Below are positions 48,180 through 59,100 of a stretch of DNA of 64,000 nucleotides, piece after piece (position 1 is the first letter of the stretch; each line of letters starts with the position of its first letter). The notes beneath the pieces were generated by a model, which was not told the DNA's origin, made no database searches, and saw nothing but the letters and a program-made list of their open reading frames with translations. A program made the position numbers and the translations under genes. Where the stretch lies: assembly GCA_015680685.1 (NCBI GenBank), contig MNCI01022611.1, positions 892,018-956,017 on the forward strand, in the 5' to 3' direction. This DNA is from Gnetum montanum (taxonomy: Eukaryota; Streptophyta; Gnetopsida; Gnetales; Gnetaceae).

Positions 48180-50960
48180 TCCTGGTGGTGGTGGCTCCTC
48201 CATGGGTGCTTTCCCCTTGTCACGTGCTCCAAGCTTTGAAGGTTAACGATGCTGAAGAATGCCCTGGAGCTTCTCCTCTTTGGTCTGAGGATCTTGTGCC
48301 ATCCATGCTAATGTTCCGGTGTTTGACGGAGTTGGCACTTCCCACAGATAGGGTAGTTGCGGGAACATCTGATTAGCATTGACATACCATGCCACGAACA
48401 CTGGTTGTTCCTCTTCATGGGCTCTGGCTTTGTATTTGTATTGGTGAAGCTCTGTTAGCCATCAAGCCAAGTTAGTTGCAACATCTTTCTATCCCTAGTA
48501 GCTTTCTTTTAGCACCGCAAGTTCAGAATTTGCAACATCTAGTTTCTCAACTAGCTTCTTGCGCTCTACAAATTCTACTTCATATTTGATGTGGGTGGAA
48601 GCTACCTGCTGTTCGAGCTCTGACCTTGGGAGTCTTGCTATTAACATGGCTAAGTTGGCATATCTAAGGCTTTCCAACTCCATGTATTCGATCAAGTCTT
48701 GGATCTGCAGGTCCTGGTTCTTAACTTCCGCTTGGTGGGCGAAGGCGTAAGTGTCCAATATTGCCCTCTAATCAGTTTGCTAAGCAATGATGTTGTTGAT
48801 TTGAGCCTTGGCCATATGGATCTCCTTCTCTAGGATTTTTTTGTACATCCCCACCTAATCACGAAAATGCTCCTTTAGCTTCTTGTGTTGTTTAGCCTCA
48901 TTCTACCACGTGCTAATCTCGATGGTTGATTTTTGGTGAATAGTGCATACCTCCTCCATTGAGAGGGTTCAATTTTCTCTGGCTAAACAAATTACATCTT
49001 GATTGACCTGAATGAACTATTCTCGTAACTAATGAAAATGTTCATCGAGAACATTCTTTTGTTTCTCCACAGAAGTCAGCCGAAGGTTATCTGCAACCAA
49101 CTGCTTATTCTCTTCTTCTAAGGCCTTGAGTGCCTTAAGATGTGCATGAGTTTGTGCTTGTGCTGCAGAGGCATCCCAAGTGGCCATCTCCTTTTCTTTT
49201 GCCACCTTCTTATTTTCTACAATTAGCTTTATTAATTGCTCAGTTCTAAAATTTTCTAGCTAGTTTGCAGGAACAAATTGTAGATGATCCCGCTATGCTG
49301 CTTGTAAGGCTACAAGCTACTCTTGTAGTTTTTTCACTTTAGCTTCAGCATGCTCAGCCCTTACTTTGGATATGACCAGCTTTCCTTTTGTGAAAATGAG
49401 GTCTAATTGAATTGCTGTTACATCCTAGGGGATGTCAAATAAGGACGTCAAAACTTGTTCTATTTGTAGCAATCGATCTAGCGCATCCTCATGTTTTGCA
49501 GAAGTCATTGAGGTTCTGGCAAGAGTTTGAGCATCTTGTGCTCCTGAGAGATCTGTCGGTGGCATAATAGGTACGTTAAAGGATTCTTTGATATGATTAG
49601 TGACCACTTCAGCAGCTCCCCTGGCATCTTAGTGTTGCATGACCACCATAGTGGCCCCTTCACCAGTCTCTAACTACACTTGAAAAGATGCCACATTTCT
49701 TGAGATTTTTTGTGACCATTTGCTTTCCCCTCCTCCTTTTTGAATTGATAATTCATCCCTTGTGTGATCTAATAAAATAGTATGCTAGTCGACATCATCA
49801 ATGATGTGAAAGAGGTTTGCATCATCATGACTTCCCCAACTAACCATCGTAGCGATGGCCCTAAGATGACTCATCGACGGTCTGTAGTCTTGCGGCAACG
49901 GTAGCTGATCCTAGCCTGTGCTGGGTCCTACTTCTTGTTGTTGGCTAGGACCTGTGGCTAGAGGTTGACTGGGTCCTACAAGTTGAGTTGGAAGTGGTCC
50001 ATTCATCTATTCTTCTTCTTCATCGAGTCTCAACTCTTTGCCAATGCTCTTTCTTGGAGCTGGTGCCATTAATAACTCAGCATAAGAAGCATTCTGGGCT
50101 TTTTGGAGGATTTCATTTGTGTATCACTGAATACCAGCCCATTGGCATAGTTTCTCATAAGGTAGGGATAAGGAAGTTCTAATTTCCCTGACTTATGTTC
50201 TTCAAATCGCCTTAAGATCTCCATCAAATATAGATGGGGAAGGTTAGTGTTAACCTTTACCATCAACATTGCATATCCCCTGGCCGCATACATCAATATT
50301 CTTTTCAAACCTTTTGTGGGAAAGAGATGATAGGTTCTGATTTTGAAATAAACCTGCTCTTCTGTCGTCAGCTCGCCAAAAGCTTTAACTCTGCCATAAG
50401 CCTTCTCTAACCAATCCTTTTGCACATTAGGGTCCAATCGGGTAGATAAATGAGCAACATGGGGGCCTAAATTCGGAAGGTTTAACACTTCCAAAATTAC
50501 CTATGCAGGAAAGTCTACTATCACACCACAAATGTTAACCATGGTGCCTTGCTCCTTATTGTACTAGAACTGGTACATTTCACCTAAGTACCAGGCATCG
50601 CATTCAGAGAGGATAGGCCATAAGGGAGATCCCTTGAGGTGATCCCTAACAGCCTCAGGAGTGAAATCTACAAAAGATTCAAAGTTTAGCTCCACAATCA
50701 CAGTAGCGAATGTGGACTTCTCATGGATAGCCTGAACACACTTTGGGGGCAACATGAGTTGTTGTCCCGGTTCAGGCGCAGCAACAGCTCCTCTTTCTGC
50801 CTGCCCAGACCATCTGGTAGGAGGTTATTCTTGATGGATTTTGAAAGATTTCACCTCCTATTCTACATGTTATTTGGTAAGGACCTATCTTCCACCTCTC
50901 CGAGGTTGTTTCGCTCCACCTTGAATAGGACCCTCTTGCTGTGCACTTTTCGGGGCCATC
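48180..50960 (-). pseudogene. E5 second ORF, globular domain plus long coiled coil
   Basis: The minus strand starts MAPKSAQQEGPIQGG at 50960, right after a TTTTTCCTGTGTGATTACAG that looks like a splice acceptor. A conserved-looking part at about 50070-50760 has FATVIVELNFESFVDFTPEA, GEMYQF, EVLNLPNLGPHVAHL and RTYHLFPTKGLKRILMYAA. The second half (48495-49607) is heptad-rich (LEEENKQLVADNLRL, LDVANSELAVLKE), a predicted coiled coil, ending in a proline run. Roughly 900 codons if whole, with about fifteen stops or frameshifts. I do not recognise a family; the N-terminal part vaguely recalls plant retrotransposon extra ORFs. No membrane segment, so not env-like. Confidence 0.6.
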
Positions 50961-51427
50961 TGTAATCACACAGGAAAAATGTTAGTAAGGTTTTTTTCAA
51001 AGGAAAGTTATACCTTAATACATGCCTTTAATTAAAGATCTTATGTTATCATTTGATCATGACCAAAAATTATAATAATGGGTCCTATGACTTAGGTGGA
51101 TTTCATTTTAATCTCCCGGTGTACCTAAGGTCATATGATTTTTGGCACAATTTTTCTAAGTGTTAGTGTTAATTATCCTAATTGATGTCCTTTGGGTGAT
51201 GATAAATTTCAAAAAAGTTAGGCACTTTGCAGCAAGTGTCTCTCCCCCAAGACTGAACTGAACACTCCAGGTTCAAGCAGGTTCAAACAGAATTAAAATT
51301 AGAGGACCAGTGAGCGAGATATGAGTGAAAAAGCAAGGGTCATGCAATTACAAGTTGTAGAGAAAATTTTCAAAAACTCCCCCCACGTAAATGGCAAAAT
51401 GATGCTAAGTGTTGTGGTGGGGGTGTC

Positions 51428-51500
51428 CTATTTATAGGGAATAGGATGTGATATCACGTACGCGATATCATGTGGGATGGAATATCACGTACACGATATG
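51428..51500 (-). promoter_or_regulatory. E5 internal promoter-like copy ahead of the second ORF
   Basis: The minus strand has a diverged copy of the palindrome (51481-51500), a good one GATATCGCGTACGTGATATC (51450-51469), then 11 bp on CCTATAAATAGG (51428-51438). Surrounding bases (CATCCC, CACATCC) also match the LTR promoter at 47911-47956. It lies about 470 bp before the second ORF, in the right direction to drive it. Confidence 0.6.
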
Positions 51501-52879
51501 TCATCCCTAGTGATGTGGGACACATGAAAAATACCGAATTTTTAATGATTTTATTGAAATTAATGGTGTAAATTGAGGACATTGTCAAGTATTAAGATAT
51601 CCTAGGGTAATTTCATTAATTTGAGAGGCACGCGTAATGATAATGATGTGAAACTAGCAATTAAAAATTTGGCGGTTATGAAGAAAAGGGAATATAATGG
51701 TACATTGGAATGTTTAAATGATAGAGGGATAATAATGGGGAAAGAAAATTATGAAAAATTAAGTTGAGGGTAAGAAATTTTGTGTTTGAACTAGAGAATT
51801 AGTGAAGATTACAATAAAATTACACAAGTGGATCCTCCCCAAAGCAGGCTTCAACCTATTATGCCCTTGTGTAACCACACTTAAAGTGTCTGTGGGCACT
51901 AGAAGGGTTAAATGTAATTTGCATTAACTCCACAAAACACATGCATGTAAGTATCACCAAAATGAGATGAAAATTCTATGTTACATGGGACATGAGCTAC
52001 AATTACATGAACAGTAAGATGAGGTGAAGTATAGAAAGGGATCGTAGAGATTGGGACATGAGGTAACTGACCTAGGGCACAATGAATCCTACATGAAAAG
52101 CATGATTAAGGTGTCATTAACCCATCGTTCCAAGATCAGGACCAAGTCCATCATTCTAATCAGTGACATCACATTGTTTCATCCCATGGTGAACAACTAT
52201 AAAAGTACCATAACAACAAGGTGTACGATCACTTGGCATTTGGTATAAGGGAGGAGTGGTTTTTGTTTTATGGTACTTCTTTTTCTTTTCTTCTTCTTTT
52301 CTTTTCACTTTACTGAATCTAGAGAAGCTACCAACCTTCAAGCATGGATGCATGTCTTTCTAGTGGGATCCATTAGAACAGCATTTGATTTTCGAGTGCC
52401 TTTTTGATTACTCTTACTCCCATTTTTCATTAGATCTACAAGGATCTTAGTACAACCACATTGCATGATAACTCCCACAAACGTCACCAAAGAGAATCCA
52501 CAAGTTCCCTTGATGTAACACCCTAATCATTCCCTCTTGGTCCATCCTTCTTCATTCTGGATACAATAAAAATAAAATTAATTTTAAGTTTAGAAATTTT
52601 AAGAATATCATTGTACCCTTGAATAGAACCTCTTATTTGTAGAGTGGATGAGTGGGTGTAATGGGCTCACTGTTCCAAATAATTGACTACTCATGACTTA
52701 ATAACATAAAACACACCTCAACCAATGATTCACATGAGTGTTTTAGTCATAGATGAGATTACTTACAAAAACGTGAAAATACAAACACACACAAAGATAA
52801 AAAAGATAAAACAAAAAGTTGTAAAATCAAAGAAAATAAAAATGATTATTAATCCTACTTATTATTGTAATGGGGGATA
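51501..52879 (-). other. E5 non-coding middle region
   Basis: Between gag and the internal promoter. No coding frame is supported. Its one feature is a polypurine stretch on the minus strand (T/C-rich on the plus strand, 52255-52315), broken only by a few bases. Confidence 0.45.
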
Positions 52880-54834
52880 TCCCCCATAACTAATCAGTTG
52901 AGTATGGCAAGGATTAATAAATGAAAGACAAGAATCCTTGCATGTTGGAAGTATTGGAACTGGTCCATACTTACTCCATTGGGGTTCACACAATTGATTG
53001 TAATAAATATAGTGGGGCACTTTATACGATGTAGTTCCCAGATAATGAGTTGACCCACTATGATGTTAGTGACCATTAGATGGTATGCAAGGATTAGGAT
53101 GATGCCTCCCATGGTTGTGTTCATTGGGCTGTATGGTTGTTGGAGCATTAGTTGGTGGCCCTAATAAAGTTACATGAGGCATTGGGTTTGAAGGTAAGGA
53201 TGCACCACATTGTTGGACTTGTGCTGGGTTGGAAGAAGTAGTGGCCTCAGAATTGTGTTGTCCTTTCTTACGGTCGTGTCTAAAGAAAGGATGCTTTTGA
53301 TGTTGAGAAGGCTCTTCACTGCTGTTAGTAGCAGTAGCACAAGTGTTGTTCATGGGTTGCGATGGTGCAAACACCTTAGGAACAGTTGGTGGCATTATGG
53401 AAGGAGGTAAAGGATAAGAATGTTGAAAGTTAGGAGGAATATAAGGTGCATAAGGTGGTGGTTGTGTTGGAGGTATGGGCTGATAGTATTGTGGAGAATG
53501 GTATTGTGGTGAGATGGAGTATGTTGGCCCAGTTGAAGAAACAAGGTGTTGAATGTGATAAGCATTCGAGTTCGGAAAATATGAAGGGTGCCTCTAGTCT
53601 AAGGGTGGTCTCCCCCATGACTAGGATTGTTGCCACTGTGGTTGAACATAGTATCTCTATACAAACTTTGGATGTAACGTGTTTCCCCAATGCTCATGTA
53701 GATGTAACAATATTGGGCATTGGCCCTTGGGGTGATCGTACAAGCATATGTTGCATTCATATTTATGATTGGCAGTTTAGCGCTTATTCCCTTTATTCTT
53801 TTTTTCTGAATGTCTACTATTTTGTCCTACTTCTTGGGTTTTCAAAACTCTATCTCCAATGATGTTGATATATTCTCCACACTTTTGATTCATCCATTCC
53901 AACATATTATTGATCTTTGCCTCAGCTTCTTCTAACGATTGTTGTATTGGCAAAGATGATGTTTCCACCTTGAGAATTTTTGATTTCTCCTTATTGTGAT
54001 TAGGGACCTTTGTTAAGTTGAAATTCTGGTCCCGTTGATGTTTTTCAACACTCTTCCATGTAGCTATTTCTCCTTCTTCTTTTGCTACCTGCTTAATAAG
54101 CTCTTGGACCGTACTTCATATAGTTGACCTCGAGCATATGTTCCTAAGGTCTCTCTTGTTTCATTACGTAGCCCATCAATTATATGATACATTATCCTTT
54201 CCTTGGAAAACCCATGGCCTAGACAGTTGTTTAATAGTGCATAATATCTTTCTAAGGCCATGTCCAAGGATTCATGTTTTGCTTGTTTCCACTCTTGGAT
54301 GTGTTTCCTCAAGGCTGACACTCTTGTGTAGGTTTGATATTTTTCATTAAACACCTCTACCATCATTGACCAACATCGTATTGAATTTGGTTTTAACGAT
54401 CTATACCATACTTTAGCTTGGTCAACGAGTGTCATAGGAAAGAGCTTAAGGTTTTTCCAACTATTATCAATGTTATTCCATGTGCAGGCATCATAGAAGG
54501 CTAATAAATGTTGATGCGGATCTAAGTCATAGCCTCTTGAAAATTTGGAAAAGTTTTTTAAATCGAGCCTGGGTAGTCGGCTCTCTTTACGATGCCTACA
54601 TGAGATTTGAAAAACCTATTGAATTTGTGTTAGGCTTGTAGTGGCTAGTGGGGGTTCATCATCATCAGGTAAGTTAGGCTTTCATTTTTTGGGATGGTGT
54701 TGTTGTTGTTCATGTTTATAAGAAATTCCCACTTCAATTTATATACTCCAATCTTCATCGTCATATAGTTCATTGGTTTTCCAATGAACTTCCTCACTAA
54801 GTGTGGAGTTATTATTATCTTGTAGGAGAGGCAT
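52880..54834 (-). pseudogene. E5 gag polyprotein
   Basis: Starts MPLLQDNNNSTLSEEVHW at 54834. The retrotransposon gag domain is clear at 54085-54470: LVDQAKVWYRSLKPNSIRCW, FNEKYQTYTRVSALRKHI, ALERYYALLNNC, GHGFSKERIMYHIIDGLRNE. A zinc knuckle of form C-x2-C-x3-H-x4-C follows at 53709-53766 (ECNICLYDHPKGQC), one residue shorter than the usual C-x2-C-x4-H-x4-C. Then comes a Pro/Gln-rich tail with PPPYAPYIPPNF. It forms the particle and binds RNA. Only a few stops interrupt it, so it is the best preserved gag in the window. No protease follows. Confidence 0.8.
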
Positions 54835-54943
54835 TGTTGTGTGTGAATTTATGTGAATTTTTATAATTACTTCTTTCTAAGAGATATATCATTAAGTCCT
54901 ATACAACGACCTTGTATGATATAATTAATCTAGATAACTAGCA

Positions 54944-54964
54944 CCATCCCCGGCAACGGTGCCA
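54944..54964 (-). other. E5 primer-binding site, tRNA-Asp type
   Basis: The plus strand reads CCCCGGCAACGGTGCCA at 54948-54964. This is the 3' end of plant tRNA-Asp(GTC), CCCCGGCAACGGCGCCA, with one C-to-T change. It starts one base inside the LTR remnant. Confidence 0.8.
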
Positions 54965-54965
54965 A

Positions 54966-55003
54966 TGATGAGCAACGTCGCCTATGCAAATTGTGTCTCA
55001 TCA
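54966..55003 (-). repeat. E5 5' LTR, reduced to 38 bp
   Basis: The minus strand reads TGATGAGACACAATTTGC and so on for about 24 bp matching the start of the 888-bp 3' LTR, then TTGCTCATCA resembling an LTR end of this family, then the primer site. About 850 bp, including promoter and R region, are missing. The deletion is internal because both ends and the target duplication remain. Confidence 0.75.
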
Positions 55004-55008
55004 AAATG

Positions 55009-56104
55009 ATAATTTAAAGGTTTATTATCATTTGGATGTTTAATCCAACTTGGCTACACTACAACTATGCTAAGATAGCATAGTAACAGGCTCTTCTAAC
55101 ATAGACATAAGTTTCCATTGATTTGTAACACTTTTTAGTGAATTTAATGATGTTTTAAAGCTACCAGGAGTTCTAAATATGGTTTGGAACATGACATGGA
55201 TGTTTTGGTATTGATTGGAAGCTTGGTGAGTGAGCAAGAATCATATCCCATTCTGAATACACTAGGCTAGTGTATTCATGCTCCTAGCCAGCATAGTCAC
55301 CCATAAGAACTAATTTGTAATGTGACTTGAGGCTCTTTTAATGCTTGGTGACTCCTAGTTCAAACATCTAGCTGCTACTTTTAACATCGAGGCTTAATGA
55401 GTTAAAGAACAGTGTATATGGGTTTCTAGGACATGGTAGAGGCCTGATTTTCCATTTGACTATGTTGGGCCAATGTAGTCAAGCTCTAAGTTATTGTAGT
55501 CACATAAAGTAACAAAATTTATCATGAGTTTGGTGATATCTTGCAACTCAGTTTACACCAATGTTGAAACTTGGTTTTGTATCATAAGAATAAGGTTTTA
55601 TGGCATAGATGTAGGACTAGAGACTAGGTTTTGAAAGTGAATGGAATTTGGAATCTATCCCAAGGTTCTTAAGGACTTAAACCCTAGCATAGTCAGTATG
55701 GGATGCCCAAATCCTAGGATAGTATTATTTTCTTGGCTTATTTCTTGGGCCACTTTTGGGTCCATCCTAAAATGGAATGTTTGAATGGAATGGCTTCCCA
55801 TCATATAAATTATTTTCACTTTCTAATTTCTATTAGTGGATTAAGTGGGGCTTATGGATGTGCATTGTGGAAACCAGGGTTTTTAGAGTAGGTGCTTAGG
55901 TTTAAAGTTGATCTTCTTGCTTCAACCTTCCAAAAATCATTTTTTTTATATCACTCCAAGCATCTACACCTAGAATTGGAGCTCTGTGCCTACCTTAGCT
56001 TCTAATACCATTAGCCTTAGTGTATTCAAATCTATTTTCTCCAAAAGGCTAGTGTAGCTATCCCATGACTTATAGAAACTCAAGGATTTTGAATAGTTTC
56101 TTCA
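55009..56104 (+). promoter_or_regulatory. E3 cargo 5' flank, last piece
   Basis: Continues 46251-47107 after E5, with the same AACTATGCTAAGATAGCATAG-type motifs. Non-coding, ending at the first cargo exon. Confidence 0.45.
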
Positions 56105-59100
56105 TTGATTATCATCATGTATAGAAAAAAAGACTTCTATTAGAAAAAAGCCTACTCTGGATGAGGTGGATGATACTACCCATGGCCTCTCTCAACTTTC
56201 AAGCCCATTGATTAGAGAGGGCCCCGCATCTACATAACCTATGTACACAACCCCAACCATTTTCATGAGAATTTTTTTCATTTGTATCCTAGAACCTAGG
56301 TGTTTTCTGAGATCTAGGCTTGTGTGTTGTTTGGATTGAAATTTTTAAAATTACTATGATATATATAAATCATTCTTATGTGTTTGAAACACTATTTGGG
56401 TTTTGGGATGAGTCTACTCTATGATGTGAATTTTGTTTACATGAATTCTATGTGTTTTCTACCTTTTCCATTTAAAAAACCAACATGACTTTTGAATATT
56501 TTTTTGTATGGAAAAAGCTAGGAATTTTAATTTTTTAGGATATATGATTTATTTTATTAGTTTTTAGTTTATTTTATTTTTAAACCATTGATTTTAGCCT
56601 TATGGTTAAATTTTTATGAGTGTTTCCTTAAGGTAGTGTCAAGTGGGTTTTCAGTTTCTTAGCCATTTTTAGTGTAAATTTGGTATTTTTTCTACAACAA
56701 ATGGTTAGGAATTTTTTTTTTTATAGTTTTGGATTTTTATTTTATTGTACAAGGATTCCAATTACTATTAAATCCTCAAATTTTGATTTATGGTTAATTC
56801 TAGACAAATTTTTTCTAAACTCACACAAAATGGGGTTTTGGCTATTATGGTCACATTTAGGTTAATTTTGCATTGTTTTCTATAAAAATGGATATGATTT
56901 TTTGTGTTTTATTCCTTTCTTTTTTAGATTATGGTTTAATGATTCTGATAGCTATTGAATCATCAAATTTGGATAAGCAGTTAATTTTTTATGAATTGTT
57001 TGGTAAATTAGTGCAAAATAAGGTTTTACAACTTTTATGATGTTACCCTTGTGAAAATGGACAATGTTGACACTTTTGAAAAGCTTTTCCACCAATGTTT
57101 TATATTCTTTGGGATTGTTTGAGGTATTGAGTAGGGTTTAGAAGTGGTTTTATTCAAATTAAAAAAATTTTGAAGTTTTTTACTAGTCATTTACTATATC
57201 TATTTTCTATGGTTTTGTTGTTGTGCAATTGTTTTGAATTTTGGTTATGCCCTTGGGTTATGTTTTAAATATTTTCTAATCTTGGAACTTCATCATGGAA
57301 ACTAAAATATTAGTCCTAAACTTTCATTTTCATATTTTTGGTTGTAAACTACCGTTTTCATATTTTTATGAACTCCACGATATGGTAATTTTTGTCTAAT
57401 TTTTCTTTTCTTTTGTTGAAATGTTATTTCATTGTAAAGGCTGAAAATTTTGATTTTTTTTGTTATGCTCATGTGAAAATGTTAACATGATAATTGTAAA
57501 ATTCTTAGTATTCATGCCTTACTCTTCTAGTATGACAATCAAATTCAAAGTTGATGATCCTAAGGCTTGTGTAGAGGGTGAAACACATGATGACATGACC
57601 ACCATGGGCACTTGCAAATTATCCAAAATTTGGAAGATACCTAAATTCAGTCATTACAACACCAAGAACACTTTGATGGATGGAAACCATATGCACACAT
57701 TATTTCAGAACCCTCCTAGAACTATCTATAGTATAGAAGGGTACATATAATTGTTAAAAATTTATTTTCATTTTATTATTATTTCTTCTCTATAATGTAA
57801 TTAAGTTATAATAATTTTCATTGTTTCAATTTCCTACATGTATGGGGTAAATGATCAAGGATTGATCAAGGGTGATAATCTTTTACCCTTAGCCCAAACA
57901 ACATTGAAGGTATTTTACTAAATCCCAATAATGAGGCTTGAGGTGATGGAATAACTGAAGGATGATTTTAAAAATTAAATCAAATGTCACACTAAGGCCT
58001 AAAAAAGATGTCCAACCAATGGAACAATACATAGTTGGTGGGATAACCTACCTTATCATGTAAAAGTAGACCTCTCTCCTAGAGTTCCTACATTGCCTTT
58101 ATCATCTAAATGAAGTGAGTATTTTTTATTGTTTATTTTCATTATCCTCGTACCAGTGTTTTCCTAGGTATGTGGTCATTGAGCTATTTAGGCTTTGGAT
58201 GTTTAAATTGCTATACTAGTTTTATTTGAATTTTTTTATATTTGTTATATTTTTTTTGACATGATGCACCTATGTCAAGAATAATGGGATGTTTTTTCAT
58301 TATGTTGTAGGGGTTGTGCCATCATCCAAAGTTATAGTAATCACTTTAGGACATATTAATAAGACATTAATGCTCAAGTTTAGTGATGTGGAACTTGCAC
58401 AATAGTGGTTATTTAACTAGAAATCCAAGACCATTAAAGCAAGGATTGTTCATGTACACTTGCTTAATCTCTTTATGGTCCCAAGCCCACTTGTTCCTAC
58501 TATAGAGATGATGAACATCATCAACTCCTTTAGAAAAGGATTCAAGAAATTTTTCACCTATATTCATGGTGTGTCTATTACTTTGATCATTAATGAACCC
58601 ACATTTAGTGACCTCTTTAATGTCCCTAATGATGGAATGACAATTTTCACCAAAGTAGGGATGGAGGTGGATCACTGGGAGGATGTGGAGGAGTGGCTAA
58701 ACACTCACCATGATCATAAGGGATTCTCTCTAAGCCAGTTCTAGGTTTTGACGGGTAGAGAGATTTATCCCCTATTCCAATCCAAGCATTCCCTAAGTTG
58801 TTATTATAGGGAAAGATAATGGACGTTGAACAGAGATGAATCATGAAGAAGATTTTTATTGAGGGTACTCAATTTAATCGAGCTTCTAATTTGGTTTCTG
58901 GGTTAGAGGAGAAAATACTAAAGCTCTAGAATAATCTCACAACAAAGTGCCATGTGCATTTTACATTTTATGCAGCATACCTTCCAAGATTTGCAAAGTT
59001 CCTTATAGTGAGGAAGGAAGGATGATGGATGACTCAAGATCCATCCCAACTTACCTAACCTTGGGTAAGGCATGTTATTCCAACCATGCAAGCCTAGGAT

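Larger units (their letters stand above)
47113..55003 (-). mobile_element. E5: non-autonomous LTR retrotransposon with gag plus a second ORF
   Basis: 7891 bp, minus strand, visibly less AT-rich than the rest. Order: a 38-bp 5' LTR remnant, tRNA-Asp-type primer site, gag with a zinc knuckle, 1.4 kb of non-coding sequence, an internal promoter-like copy, a second ORF with a coiled coil, polypurine tract, 3' LTR. I see no protease, RT, RNase H or integrase, so it must have depended on a helper. It has fewer stops than E1-E4 and is probably the youngest insertion here, although the missing 5' LTR prevents dating by LTR divergence. Confidence 0.8.

Noticed and set aside
53446-53862. 138-codon plus-strand frame
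   Set aside because: Shadow of E5 gag, whose zinc knuckle and Pro-rich tail read on the minus strand.
54948-54964. Match to the 3' end of tRNA-Asp, considered as a tRNA gene
   Set aside because: Only the last 17 bases match and they lie beside an LTR end, so it is a primer-binding site.
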